Below are positions 1 to 12,483 of a stretch of DNA of 64,000 bases, piece after piece. The position numbers and the translations under genes were made by a program. Numbering within the stretch: the stretch's first letter is position 1; each line of letters starts with the position of its first letter. The stretch covers positions 3,038,001 through 3,102,000 of the forward strand of contig JAKSGN010000041.1 of assembly GCA_024180945.1 (NCBI GenBank), given 5' to 3'. Below the pieces are notes generated by a model. The model had not been told where the DNA came from and did no database searches. It saw only the letters and a list, made by a program, of their open reading frames with translations. This DNA is from Macrophomina tecta (Eukaryota; Ascomycota; Dothideomycetes; Botryosphaeriales; Botryosphaeriaceae).

Positions 1-3000
1 CTACTAGAATCGGGATATAAATAGCTGATCTCTATCTAACACGAGCTCTTCTAGTAACCCGTGGTTGCCGAGGATTATTCTAAGGAATATATAGGCGAGT
101 TCTTCCGCATTTACCGTCTTAAAGTATAGTAGGTAATATACGTACTTTATTATTCTATTAACGATAACTATAATCGAGTTATACTTAACCTTAGTAAACG
201 GTTCTTCTAACTTAGGTAGGTCTGTAATAAAGTCTAGTAAGATAGATTACTAAGAGCGCTTCGGTGCCGGTAGCGGCTAAAGTAGTCTATAGGGCGCGTA
301 CCTTGCGGCCTTACTTCTAATACAAAGATCGTATTACGAGACTACCCGTTAAACGGTTCTTCTTAGCCCTAGGAAGTAGTAGCTTCTCGTAATTCGCTCT
401 ATTATCTTATTTATTCCTTAATAACCGTGTGCTAGGGCTTTATATATGTCCTTTACGAGCTCTTCCCATAATTTAACCGGAACGTAGATTAATTCTAAAA
501 ATAGAATTATGCTATCTGCGTTTCTAGTTATTTGGGGGTTATTTTTAAGCTCTCCAATTTCTCGAGCCGTTACGTTATTTACGTAGGCTTCTTGGATCTT
601 CTACTCCCATTCGTTGCCTTCGAGGTATACCGCTAGGGCGAATAGTCTAACCGGGGTAAGCGAGTCGTTTAGTCCTTCTTTAAGCTACATTTGTCCTAGG
701 CTATAAATAGCTATAATCTAGCGGCTACGGTTAGCGGGTATAAAAGACCCGTCCTCCTACGTATCGAGTATTATAGATTGCGGATCTAGCTTTCCTTTGA
801 TATAGTTAGCTTGTTTGCTTAGCGCGTTAGCGCGAGCGTTCTTAGATCCCTTTCTATAGGTAATCTTTATATTATAGGACGCTAGCTCTTTAGCCTACTA
901 AACCTATTAACGGTTTAATTTCTTAGTAGTAGTAAAGTGCGAGAGGTTCTTATAGTCGTAGTAGACTATAACCTAGTACTTAGTACCTTTAAGGTAGTGT
1001 CTCTATTCTTTAAAAGCCGTGACTATAGCTAAGAGTTCTTTATCGTAGATATCGTAGTTCTTTTCGGCAGGTATTATTTTCCTTAAGTAGGAGGCGATAG
1101 GGTATAGTCTACCTTCTTCGTCTAGCTAACTAAGTACGGCTCCTATAGCGTAGTCCGAAGCGTCGGTTTCTACCGTAATCGGTAGATCCAGGTTATTGTA
1201 ACGGCGGCCTCTTCCACTAGGCTTTGGAATCGCCTAGCAGGGTCAGGTAGCTGAAGGGTTTACCTTGAAGGACAAGAGAAGGGTAAAGGATTGGAACGAT
1301 GGTAGTGATCACGTGAGATGTCGGTGCGCGGTGCGCGTCAGGCTTGTTACCTCCAATAGGGTTGTATTGGAACTTTGAGTTGACCACGAAGGTCAAAGTA
1401 CTATCTAATGAGTGCGTCTATATACTGTAGGAAAATTGTAGCAATCTGGATCGATACAGCTGGATCAAAGCAGCTGGATCAATGGTGTTGGATCATTGAT
1501 CTTGGATCAGGTTGATCCAGGTGGGCCCTGTGGGTCCCACGTGACTCGGGCGCTAAAGCCTGTTTCCTGGAATCCGACTTCTGCATCGGTTACGGGAGTA
1601 TTCTACCGCCAGACCATCGTCCCTTGGACCGTACAAGTTGTCCGACTTTCTCTCGCCCGTTCCTCTTGGCTCGAAGCCGGGTTTCCGGGATTCGTGACTT
1701 CTCCCTTGTGGGCGTTCTTCCCCTGCGGGAGTTCACCTGGTCTGTGTTCTCGTGGTCTTGCTGTGCCGCGTGGGCGTCGCTCCCGTGCGGGCTTCCATTG
1801 CTGCCTTGCCCAGGCCCGTACGCGCCGTCTTCCCTTGCGGCTGGTTTTCCCGTGCGGGCGTGCTGGTGGTGCGGCTCTGCCGTCCCTGTGGGTTCCTGCG
1901 GTGCCTTTTCCCGTGCGGGCCTTCCGCCCGTGGGGTCATAAAGCCCTTGTCCTCTGGGGTTCGTAACAGTTATAGAGCTCTAAAACTGGTGCTTCTATAA
2001 ATATCCGCTTTAGCGAGTCGAACGCTCGTTATTATCTTTCTTTCTATATAAACCCGTGCTCTTTCTTAGTAATATCGGTTAGAGGTGCCGCTATTCTAGC
2101 GTAGTTTATAATAAACTTCCGATAAAAGTTAGCGAATTTAAGGAAGAATTACACTTCTTTAACGGTTTATAGTATTAGCTAGTTTTTAATTACATCTAGT
2201 TTCTTGTCGTCTATACTGATATATCCTAGGATAATAATAAACCCTAGGTATTCTATTCTTTATATATACTATTCGCTTTTTTTTAGGGCTACTTAGAGAT
2301 TTCATTCGTCTAAGGCCTTTAGAACTTTTCTTACGTACTTAGTATGTTCCTCGAGCGTCTCCGAGTATATTAGAATATTATCCAGGTAAGCTAAGGCGAA
2401 TATATCTAAATACGGACGTAGGGTATCATTAACTAAGCTCTAGAAGGTAGCTGATATGTTAGTAAGCCTAAAAGGTATTACCGTATACTCGTAATATCTA
2501 AATCGCGTTCGAAACGCCGTCTTCCATTCTTCTTCTTCTTTAATACGGACTAAGTAGTAATCTTCTCGGAGGTCTAGTTTCGTAAAAAACTTAGCGTTGC
2601 GAAGCTTATTCTATAATTCGTCGATACGAGGTAATAGGTATCGGTTTTTTACCGTAATATTATTTAGCTATCTATAGTTAACGTAGAGGCAGAGCTTACT
2701 ATTCTTTTTTAGAATGAATAGGATAGGATATCCTACCGACGACTATAAGGGTTATATATATTCTCGTTCTAGGTTTTTATTAATATATTCCCGTAATGCT
2801 TCAGCCTCTATCTTAGATAAGAAGTAAATAGACTTAAAAGCGGGTTATATTCCCGGGAGTAAGGGTATCTTATAATTCTATAGCTAATACTTTAGTAGTT
2901 ATCCTTTGCCTCTTTCTTAGAATATTCTCGGTATATCTTAGAACTCCTATGGGACTATCTCTAATTCTAGTATAGGTACTAATTTGTTTATAGTAGGCCT

Positions 3001-5925
3001 TATAATTCTGCTAAGGTCTGCGCTAACCTTAGCTACCGAAATATCTTTATCGTTATAGCTCTTATACCCAAGGGGACTAGTACCTACTTTATCCGGGTAG
3101 CCGTATCGTCTATTAAGCCTCTAGGGGCAGTCTTCTTTAACTAGCTTTAGGCTATCCTTATTCTTATTCGTAAGGCCCCGTATCGTACGAGTAAGAGTTT
3201 TCTACTCGGTGTCCTTACTAGGTTTTACATAGATTATATAGGCCTTTTCTCCTTATCTTATTATAAGTTTCAGCGCTCGGTAGCTAATAGTCTTAATATC
3301 TACGAGTACGTTATTATTCCGTCGTCTCGGCTCGAAGGTTTCGCTCTAACTCTTAGGCTCTAGCGCTTCTTTTTAGCTTTATTAGCTTCTTCTTACCGTT
3401 GTGAGGTAGCGTCTATAGTATTCGTTAGAAAACGTAATAGTCTCTATTCTCTAGCTAATATATAGCTCATAAGTCTTTAGCTACGATATCCCTAGAATAA
3501 TATCGTGTCCGGGAATTATTATTACGTCGAGGTTAATTCGTTCTCGGTAATTACCGACGGTAAGGGGTGCTTCCCCTATCTCGATTTATATCTAGCTATT
3601 TTTATATTCCGCTAGGAAGCCGTCTACCGTACTTAGCCGATAAGGGTAATTCTTAGCTTATTAGGATAGTTAGTTCTTAATAATAAACTTAGGGTCGACG
3701 AATACGTTTTATACGCCGCTATCGATTATAGCCATTACCTTTTTCCCGTAGAATATAACTAGGATATATAAAAGTCGATATAGGTTTAATCTAGTAGGTA
3801 TAATTCCGTTCGCTATACGTATAACCTAGTTAAGGGACCTATCTAACGGCCCCTCCTAGGGTTCCTATCTAGGGAAGCCGTCTAGTTTTTTAATATAGAT
3901 CGTCCCGTTATTTTATAATAAATATACTCGTTCTATTCGCTAACTAGGATTGGGGTATTTTTCTATTACGTCTATCTACCGCGTTTAATTAGTTATCTCT
4001 AGTAGATCCACCCGTTTCGGACCTAATACTAGAAGGTAGATATATCGTATTTTTCGTAGAGTATCTATTATAAGGTACCCCTGTCCCTAGTCGCTATGCC
4101 GTACTAGCAGAGGGTATAGACTATATTATAGAGGTATTATAGGTCTTACCGTCGTCGTGCCCCCTATACCTTATCTTCTAGCTAAGATATGAGTTCGTCG
4201 GCTGTCTCGAGTAGTAATTCTTTTTAGGGGTTCTAGGTATCGTTTTACTATACGCGTACGTATATTTTTTCTTACTGTACCTTGTATTGCTGCGTCCTAA
4301 GATTAATTACGGGGCCTAGAATCTAGGTAACTATAGGTTCTAGGTTATCGGTAACGCGGCATGTCTCTTTATATCGGGTTAGGTATTCGGTTATTCTTAT
4401 AAGCATAGCTTCGTCCTGCTATTACCTATTATCGGTCGTGCTTAACTCTAGAGTACTATCGTATAGTTCCCCCGTGTTGCTATTAACTAGGTTCTCGTTA
4501 TTAGAAAAGGCTTTAATAAGCTCTTTCTCTATTCTTAGGGTCGTATTAACGTGTCATAGCTTCTTAGAGTACTAGTCTATGGCGTCCTTATCGCTCTAGT
4601 AAGTAGTATAGTTATTATTATAGTAGGCTATCTAGCTAAGCCTCTAATACTCGGGGCTCTAGCTTTCTTCGCATTACTTATCGAATTCGGCGAAGGGGTT
4701 TTCTTACTTAGTAACCGTAGAGACTTCTCGGCTTTCTAGTTCTTACGTCGTGGCCGAGACTTATTTATTCTTCTTAAGGTAGTAGTATATCTTTTCCTAA
4801 GTCTTACCGTAGTAGACGTATAGTTCTTTTTCGAACCTTTACTTTTACTCTAGGGTGTATTTCTTGCGTCATTTTTTCTTATAGCCGTTGTTCTTTCCCC
4901 TATAGTAGTTATTCTTTTTAGGTGGGTCGTTTCGGCGGTTAATATTATTTAGCTCTATAGCATCTCCTCCTTCCTAAGTATATCTAGGGCGCGCTAGGCG
5001 CGAAGTGTTAGCTTTATAGTTTACCTTATACTTCTCGGATTAGCGCTCGAAGAGGCGGTTATTATATTTAATAGCTAGCTTAATAAGCTCGTCTAGGATC
5101 TTAGAATCGTCTTATATTATAAGTTAGTCTTTGACCCTTTCCTTAAGTCCTCGGTAGTAGTAGTCTATAAGAGCACGGTCGGACTAGTCGTCTAGATACG
5201 CTACGGCCTTCTAGAATTCTATAGTATAGTCTGCTACTAAGGTCTTCTAGTAGATATTTATAACGGCTCGTCGGGCCTTATTAACCTTATTAAGGTCTCC
5301 GAAGCTTTACTTAATTTAAGTTACGAAGTACTTATAGCTACTAAAGACTTTCTTAGTATTCTTCTTACGTACTTCTAGTTCTTTCTTTATTCGGTCTCTA
5401 AGGTAGGGCTCGAACCACTATACCGCAACGTCGCGGAGGTAGGTAGCTATAAATATTATCTTTTTATCGTCGGTAGGAAAGTCTCTAGAGTTAAAGAAGA
5501 AGTATAGGTCGAGTTATAAGAGAAAGATTTAGAGCTTCTTTTAATTACTATAGAATAGATCTAGCTTAGCCGTCTTCGTGCTTTTATTAGAAGGTTAAGT
5601 CGTTGTTAATACCGGAGTATAAACGGGTGCCGGGGTAGGGGTTATCGAAATAGCTTAGTTGCGAAGTTCGCCTATTTATTAATAGAGCTAGGTATTCTCG
5701 TTGGTCTACTCCTAGAGTTATCTACGTAGTTCGCCAATCTAGCCTTGTATGTCTTAAATAACCTAAAAGAGATCGGCTATAGTTAGCTATAGGGGACCGT
5801 TATTATTTATATCGACGTCGTTTATTATATTGCTTAGTTAGCGTTAAGTATCGGGTAATACTATTTTATCATTAAGTATTCCTTCTTCTCGGAACTACCT
5901 TTTCTTGTAAGAATAGTAGTTAAAG
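1..5925 (-). mobile_element. Ty3/Gypsy chromovirus, RIP-degraded (element 1, internal region)
   Basis: Reading the minus strand, the order from right to left is gag-like region (about 5800-4300), protease region (about 4000-3300), reverse transcriptase (about 3000-2200), RNase H (about 1195-750) and integrase (about 640 to the window edge). The RT active site reads as YLDN at about 2365-2395, a degraded YxDD. The RNase H start reads VETDAS next to 1190. All frames are interrupted by stops, and the sequence is rich in TA and poor in CA/TG, as expected from RIP. The 5' LTR is at 5926-6695 and the 3' LTR lies beyond the window. The copy is also split by a solo LTR at 1197-1968. No intact polyprotein remains. 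Confidence 0.9.
1197..1968 (-). repeat. Solo Gypsy LTR, unmutated, with 5-bp target duplication
   Basis: The 772-bp sequence begins TGTAACGG and ends CGTAACA, and both sides carry the direct repeat GTTAT (1192-1196 and 1969-1973). It matches the LTRs at 5926-6695 and, inverted, 8970-9747, but lacks their TA-type mutations. It contains several copies of the palindromic word CCCGTGCGGGC. It sits within the RNase H region of element 1, whose reading frame resumes on the far side. Strand is given by analogy with the LTR of the minus-oriented element. Short frames inside it (for example 1496-1966) are not genes. Confidence 0.92.
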
Positions 5926-6695
5926 TATAACGGCGGCCTCTTCTACTAGGCTTTAGAATTGCCTAGTAGGGTTAGATAGCTAAAGGGTTTACCTTAAAGA
6001 ACAAGAGAAGGGTAAAAAATTAGAACGATAGTAGTAATTATATAGTATATCGGTGCGCGATACGCGTTAGGCTTATTACCTCCAATAGGGCTATATTGGA
6101 ACTTTAAGTTAACCACGAAGATTAAAGTACTATCTAATAAGTATATCTATATACTATAGGAAAAATCTAGATCGATATAACTAGATCAAAGCAGCTAAAT
6201 TAATAGTATTAGATTATTAATCTTAGATTAGGTTAATCTAGGTAGGCCCTGTGGGTCCTACGTAACTCGGGCGCTAAAGCCCGTTTCCTAGAATCCGACT
6301 TCTATATCGGTTACGAGAGTATTCTACCGCTAGACTATCGTTCTTTAGACCGTATAAGTTATCTGACTTTCTCCCGTCCGTTCCTCTTAGCTCGAAGCCG
6401 GTTTTTAGAATTCGTAACTTCTCCCTTATAGGCGTTCTTTTCCTATAGGAGTTTACCTAGTCTATATTCTCGTAGTCTTACTATACCGCGTAGGCGTTGC
6501 TTCCGTGCGGACTTCTATTACTACCTTACCTAGGCCCGTACGCGCCGTCTTTCCTTACGGCTAGTTTTCCCGTGCGGGCGTGCTAGTAGTGCGGCTCTAC
6601 CGTTCCTATGGGTTTCTGGCTGCTGCGGTGCCTTTTCCCGTACGGGCCTTCCGCCCGTGGGGTTATAAAGCCCTTATTCTCTGGGGTTTATAACA
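5926..6695 (-). repeat. 5' LTR of Gypsy element 1 (RIP-mutated)
   Basis: About 770 bp and colinear with the solo LTR at 1197-1968, but with many G-to-A and C-to-T changes; for example the terminal TG..CA is now TA..CA. It lies just upstream, in minus orientation, of the gag region of element 1. Integrase-region sequence of a second copy of the same family abuts it directly on the right. Confidence 0.88.
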
Positions 6696-8969
6696 TACGC
6701 CTCGAAGGCAATGAATAGAAGCAGAAAATCCGAGAAGCCTACGTAGATAACGTAACGGCTTAAGAAATCGAAGAGCTTAAAAACGACCCCTAAATAACTA
6801 AAAACGCAGATAGTATAATTCTATTTCTAGAATTAGTCTATATTTCGGTTAAACTACGGGAAGAGCTTATAAAGGATATATACGAAGCCCTAGCACACGG
6901 TTATTAAGAAATAGATAAGATAATAGAGCGAATTATGAGAAGCTACTACTTTCTAGGGCTAAGAAGAACCGTCTAACGGGTAGTCTCGTAATATAACCTC
7001 TATATTAGAAGTAAGGCCGTAAGACACGTACTCTACGAATAGCTTTAGCTACTACTGGTACTAAAGCGCCCTTAGTAATCTATCTCGCTAGACTTTATTA
7101 CGGACCTACCTAAGTTAAGAGAGCCACTTACTAAGGTTAAGTATAACTCGATTCTAATTATCGTTAATAGAATAATAAAATACGCCTACTACTTACTATT
7201 CCTTAAATCGGCAAACGCGGAAGAACTCGCCTATATATTCCTTAAAATAATCTTCGGTAACTATAGATTACTAGAAGAACTCGTATTAGATAAAAATTAA
7301 CTATTTATATCCCGATTCTAGTAATTACTTACTCGATAGCTTAGTACTAAATATAAGCTCTCTATAATGGCACACCTATAAACAAATGGCTAGACGGAAC
7401 GAATAAACTAAATACTAGAGCAATATCTACGCTACTACCTTAACTACGCGCAAGACAATTAGGTCGAGCTACTACCGCTCACTTAATTCGCCTATAATAG
7501 CTCGAAAGCGTTAGCTATATAAGAATTACCGTTCTACGCTAACTATAGGTACGAACCAACGGCCTATAGATACCTAATATTAAGCGAGTTATTAGCCTAA
7601 AAAGAAATCCTTAAAGCGGACTAGCTAAAGGCACTCTATAAATAAATATACCTAGACCTAGAATTCGTAGCCCTATAAATAGGTAAATACTATAACAAAC
7701 GGCACTAGGAGGTACTAAAGCTAAAGAGGGGGGACAAAGTTTACCTCCTTAGCAAAAATTTCAAACGAAAAAAGAACGACCGACTAAGCAAAAAATTAAA
7801 CTTTAAAAAAGTCGGTCCCTTCGAAATCGAAGAATAAATCGGGAAGGTTAATTTCCGCCTTAGATTACTAAATACTATACGGATACACCTAGTATTTTAC
7901 GTCGCCCTACTCGAACTAGTACCTTAAGACGCTACGCTACTATGCTAAATGAAAGAAATTATACCGAAAAATCTAGACGCTGATAAAAACAAAAACTAGG
8001 ACGTAGAATAAGTCCTAGATAGTAGCTATATTAACGGTTAGTTTAGATACCTCCTTAAATAGAAGAGAGACTAGAACAATACCTAGAAACTACTAAAACT
8101 CTATGATTATTAAGAACTTATTAATAAGTTCCATTACTAAAACCTAGATTAACCAACACCGCCGACTTATTATACACGAAGGACCCGAAATCGAACTTAG
8201 AAAACGGAGATAACCGCGCCTAGTTAACTAGACCGGAACCCTCGGGAGGCGTAGAACCCGAACTAACGCTAGGAGACCCAATAGACTAGAACGACTCCAT
8301 AGCGTTACTAGCTAAGGCAGCGCTACGTAAACGCTTTAACGATCGCTCCTCCTTAGTATTTTTAGGATTAGAGGTATTCCTAGCCTCTAACGCTTCTAAC
8401 TTTCTAAGCACATCGATCGCGTCCGACTTACGCTATAATATTAGGGTAGCACGACGCTTAAGTAACTCCTACTATTTTTTAGTACGAGAAAGACTAAAGA
8501 CCGCCTTTTAAAGCTAATTCTTAAAAGTAGCACATTCCGAGCGCGCCTTATCTAAGGCACGACGAAGACGCTTAACTAGAGAAAGAGTTAGTAGACTAGC
8601 GAGACTACTAAAGAAGAACTAATAATCGAAGTTCTTAAGGCCGCTAGTATTATAACTAGTACGCCTAGCACGATAATATTCGCCACAACGAGAAAAACCC
8701 AAGGCTACCCGATATACTACCTTAGGCTCCTCCGCCTTTCGCTAGGCGTTCAGAAGCAAATACTACGAATAAGAAATAAATATCGCGATACCTAGTAAAT
8801 TAATCTTCGCACCTAGAGACTTACGCTCAGTCTTCTATAAATCGCGCTTTTATTTCGGAGGCATAGTGGGAGGCTTATAGTAAAAAAAGAAAACAAGAAA
8901 ACGCAGAAAGCCTAAAATATAGATGAACGAATAAATCTTCGGGCCGAAGATCCTTAAGAGGGGGAATAG
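6696..8969 (+). mobile_element. Ty3/Gypsy chromovirus, 3' part (integrase and chromodomain), element 2
   Basis: Plus-strand translation with stops ignored gives an integrase region (about 6700-7950) followed by a chromodomain-like stretch near 8000-8160, whose pattern resembles VLDSSYING..YLLK..KRD..NNT of the C-terminal chromodomain of fungal chromoviruses. The first bases to the right of 6695 match, in reverse complement, the RNase H/integrase junction of element 1 (about 420-640), so both copies belong to one family. A polypurine tract (about 8955-8969) precedes the 3' LTR. The 5' half is not visible because element 1 is inserted in it. All frames are broken. Confidence 0.85.
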
Positions 8970-9747
8970 TATTACGAACCCTAGAGAATAAGGGCTTTAT
9001 AACCCCACGGGCGGAAGGCCCGCACGGGAAAAGGCACTACAGAGGCCAGAAATCCATAGAAACAGTAGAGCCGCACCACCAGCACGCCCGCACGGGAAAA
9101 CTAGCCTTAAGAAAAGACGGCGCGTACGGGCCCGGGCAAGGCAGTAATAGAAGCCCGCACGAAAGCGACGCCCACGCGGCATAGCAAGACTACGAGAATA
9201 CAAACTAGGTAAACTCCCGCAGAGAAAGAACGCCCATAAAAGAGAAGTTACGAATCCCGAAAACCGGCTTTAAGCCCAGAGAAACGGACAGGAGAAAGTC
9301 GAATAACTTATACGGTCTAAGAAACGATAGTCTAGCGGTAGAATACTCTCGTAACCGATATAGAAGTTAGATTCTAGAAAATGGGCTTTAGCGCCCGAGT
9401 TACGTAGAACCCATAGGACCTACCTAGATTAACCTAATCTAAGATTAATAATCTAACACTATTAATCCAGCTGCTTTAATCCAGCTATATCGATCTAGAT
9501 TGCTATAATTTTCCTATAGTATATAGACATACTTATTAGATAGTACTTTAATCTTCGTAGTTAATTTAAAGTTCTAATATAACCCTATTAGAGGTAACAA
9601 GCCTAACGCGCACCGCGTACCGATATATTACGTGATTACTACTATCGTTCTAATCCTTTACCCTTCTCTAGTCTTTTAAGATAAACCCTTTAGCTACCTA
9701 ACCCTACTGGGCGATTCTAAAGCCTAGTGGAAGAGGCCGCCGTTACA
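8970..9747 (+). repeat. 3' LTR of Gypsy element 2
   Basis: 778 bp, reading TATTACGAACCC...CGCCGTTACA. It is the inverted counterpart of the LTRs at 1197 and 5926 and is moderately RIP-mutated. It follows the polypurine tract and marks the right end of element 2, which is inserted into the Copia element that continues from 9748. Confidence 0.88.
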
Positions 9748-10911
9748 GTAGCGATCCTTTATATACTTATTATAGATATGGTATATAGTGCTAGTATTAG
9801 TAATCTATAATAGATCTAGCGTTATAGGCCTTAAAATACGTTATACACTAAATGCCAAGGTAACTATAGCTAGGAATAAGGATAATATTTTATTCTTTTA
9901 ATCTTAATTTAGCTCTTATTCTTTTTAAGAAGCGTTGTCCTACTTCTTCTAGCCTTGGCCGTGGTTTTAGCTATTCTTAAACCATTTAATAGCTCGCTCT
10001 ATTCTCTTCTTAGTTTATAGATCTTCTAATACCTTAGCAACCTTCTCTTAAATATCCCTATTAGGCGTCTAGTTAGCTAGCTTAGTAGCTGGGTTATAGT
10101 AGTAGCACTTGTTATAGAAGTAATACTCTTTATATAAGTAGGGAGGTAGGTTCTTCTCCTACTTCTTATTCCTTAGGAAGGCGGTAAAAGCGGCTTTAGT
10201 AGCCTTTAGGTTCTTAGAAGTATTCTAGCGCTAGTAGTTCCGGTACTCAATAATTAGATTATAAAGGGGCTTAGTAAGCTCATTATTATAGAGCTTAATC
10301 TTATAGTTGGTGGCCTAGTAGCTATTAAGAGGTGTAAGCGCCTTAAGAAAGGCGGCCTTGCCTCTATCGCCTGCTACGTTAGGTAGTTTAAGCTTCTCTA
10401 CCTTAAAGAGAGTCTCTTTCTATTATACGAGCTACTTCTTAATGTTCTAGCTGCTGGGAGGCTTTTTTAATTGGCGTAGTTGATTAATAATTAGTCCTTT
10501 CTAAGTCTTCTTTATTGGCTGGAGCCGTGCCTTAAGTGCTGTAAGCTAGGAGTAGGGATAAGAGTCATCTCTTAGCTTATAAAGAATGGGCAGTAGTAAA
10601 ATGCTTACTAAGTCCTTAATAATCGTAGAAAGATTATTAATCTCTTTCTTAAGCTTCTCGTACTTAATTAGGCTTCTTTCGTACGCCCTAATTTGTATTT
10701 TGTAGCGCTCCCAGGCTCGTTGTTGGTTTGGATCAGAGGCTGGAGGCTCCTTAACCTCGGCTGGTTCGGTTGGTTAAGCAGGTTTCTCAGGCTTCGAAGG
10801 ATCGATGTATTTAAATATATCATACTTCTTAGCCCTTGACTGAATAACGAAGTACTATTCATCCCAGTTATCAGCTAACTTTAGGACGACGATAGGCTTA
10901 GAAGACGACAT
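9748..10911 (-). mobile_element. Ty1/Copia element, gag region, RIP-degraded and truncated
   Basis: The minus-strand gag begins with an ATG at 10911. The first ~45 codons are readable and include a NWDEQYFVIQSRAKKYDIFKY-like stretch characteristic of fungal Copia gag proteins. Further on come charged linker sequence, a CYYYNP region and many stops. The pol part is missing to the left, where the Gypsy LTR ends at 9747, so the element was split by that insertion. A coding fragment at 10668-10862 is a remnant of this gag. No function is expected. Confidence 0.75.
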
Positions 10912-10930
10912 AGTATAGTATTGTTTTGCT

Positions 10931-10960
10931 TTGCGTTGCGTTGCGTTGCGTTGCGTTGCG
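10931..10960. repeat. (TTGCG)6 microsatellite in Copia leader
   Basis: Six perfect tandem copies of TTGCG lie 20 bp upstream (minus orientation) of the Copia gag start codon, within the untranslated leader between LTR and gag. They are unmutated despite the RIP-altered gag beside them. Confidence 0.9.
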
Positions 10961-11230
10961 TGCCAATGCAGGCACAGGTAAGTTGCCAAAGTAGGCAGTA
11001 GGCGTGAGGCCAATAAACAAGCCGTCACTTAAGGGTGTTACGCTGGGGAGGCTGTAAAGGCACTCCACTGCAGGCAGAAAACGTGTTATAGGAGGCAGCA
11101 GGGGCGCTCCGTTACAGGACACGTATAGCAGATGATTGCCAGGGAGGAACGTCCGGATGCCACGGAACGCTCGGAATAGCATAAAGTAGTGCTAGGGAGA
11201 ATGGCTTAGACTGCAGAAGGCATCAAAGAC

Positions 11231-11418
11231 GCATCCGGGCTCATAACTGTTAGAACAAGTGATGTGACAGCTTATTCAGTGATGAAGGAAGTGGATTGGC
11301 ATTAATTGGCATAACGAGGAAGAGGGTTGGTGACCCGACCGCCTCTTATACGAGTGATTGTAGCTAAGCGATGTGGTGTGATAATAAGGAGACCTTGAAA
11401 CACGTGATTAATCCAACA
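11231..11418 (-). repeat. Copia 5' LTR with tRNA-Met-type primer-binding site
   Basis: On the minus strand a candidate 171-bp LTR runs from 11418 to 11248. It begins TGTTGGATT and ends CTAACA, giving TG..CA ends with TGTT/AACA inverted termini. Directly after it (11247-11231) comes GTTATGAGCCCGGATGC, complementary to the anticodon-arm region (GGCTCATAAC) of initiator tRNA-Met, the internal primer commonly used by Copia elements. The gag start at 10911 lies about 320 nt further on. The distal 3' LTR is not in the window. Confidence 0.72.
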
Positions 11419-12483
11419 GGAATAGACTTACACGAACAACGTTGTCAGAAGAGAGATTTTGTGGCTTGCATCATATCCCGGCATACTACAGAAGCAAGCT
11501 TAAACGATCGCATAACGGGACTGTCGGAGCCCTGGCTCCCCTCCTAACATGTGAAAGCGGACAGGAGGAGCCGGAACCCTGCCGCAACGTAAAAGCTATT
11601 TGACGCGAATCAGAAGGGGCCGAAGGCTTCATGCTAATGGGATTTCCGTATCTGTCGGCCGGCTGATTCAGGAAAAAGCCTCTGGGAAGAGATGAAGATA
11701 TTATTCGTCCAGTGCCGACGGGAAATCGGTTCGTGATAAGCCAGATAGATCCATTCGAGAGCAATCTGTCTGGGCGATACGAGCAAGATCTATCCCGCTA
11801 ATTAAGCGCAGACCGAGTGCGGACCTCATGAGAGGGAATCCCCAGCGGGGTCCGCGAGCTTGGTAAGGAGCCGTGCGGGGTAGTCAAGTTGTTTGTAGAG
11901 ATATTGAAAGACAGCAACTTCATATTATTCGTCTTTCTAGTGGCCTGATGATTCATCCTCGTCTCTGTTGAACTCCGGCTCGCTTCCCGTTCCAAATTGT
12001 AACAGCATACAGCAGAGGGGTTTGAGGGCCGCGAGCAGATTAGTATGCTTGAGAGCATCTCAGATGTGTTCCGATCGAGTCGCATGCTTTCACATGTCTC
12101 GTCGGAAACATAAAATTTTCCGGGGGCGTAGTCTTCTGATATGCACGAGAACCATGAAGCCCACAGGCCGAAGTGTGACAACCATTGGCATGCCGGTAAT
12201 TATTTCTCTGTCGATGGCAAGGCCCAGATCATTTTTTGGGCATTCCCATGCAAGGCGCATTTAATATGCGCGAAAAAGTTTGCTAGAGATGTAGATCACC
12301 TCGGAGGTATTGTTTTCCCCAAAATTATGTTCATTTGCAGTGAGCAAAGCCGGTAACTTATCTTCGAATTCTGACTACTATGCCCGACGCAGCATTTACT
12401 TCAACTACTCTCGTCCGGATATCCCGCTTAACCAATAGAACGTACAAAAAGGGCTGATAATATGGAAAATCTGGAGTGCAGAC
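11419..12483. other. Intergenic stretch, no gene seen
   Basis: Normal base composition with no RIP signature. Only short overlapping frames (for example 11798-12181 minus) without recognisable domains, introns or consistent codon use. It separates the Copia LTR from the 3' end of the dioxygenase gene and must contain that gene's 3' UTR. Confidence 0.6.

Noticed and set aside
1496..2000. Short Cys/Gly-rich frames of 82-156 aa near the left end
   Set aside because: They lie largely within the solo LTR and its repeated CCCGTGCGGGC words and are found again as LTR sequence at 5926 and 8970; not genes.
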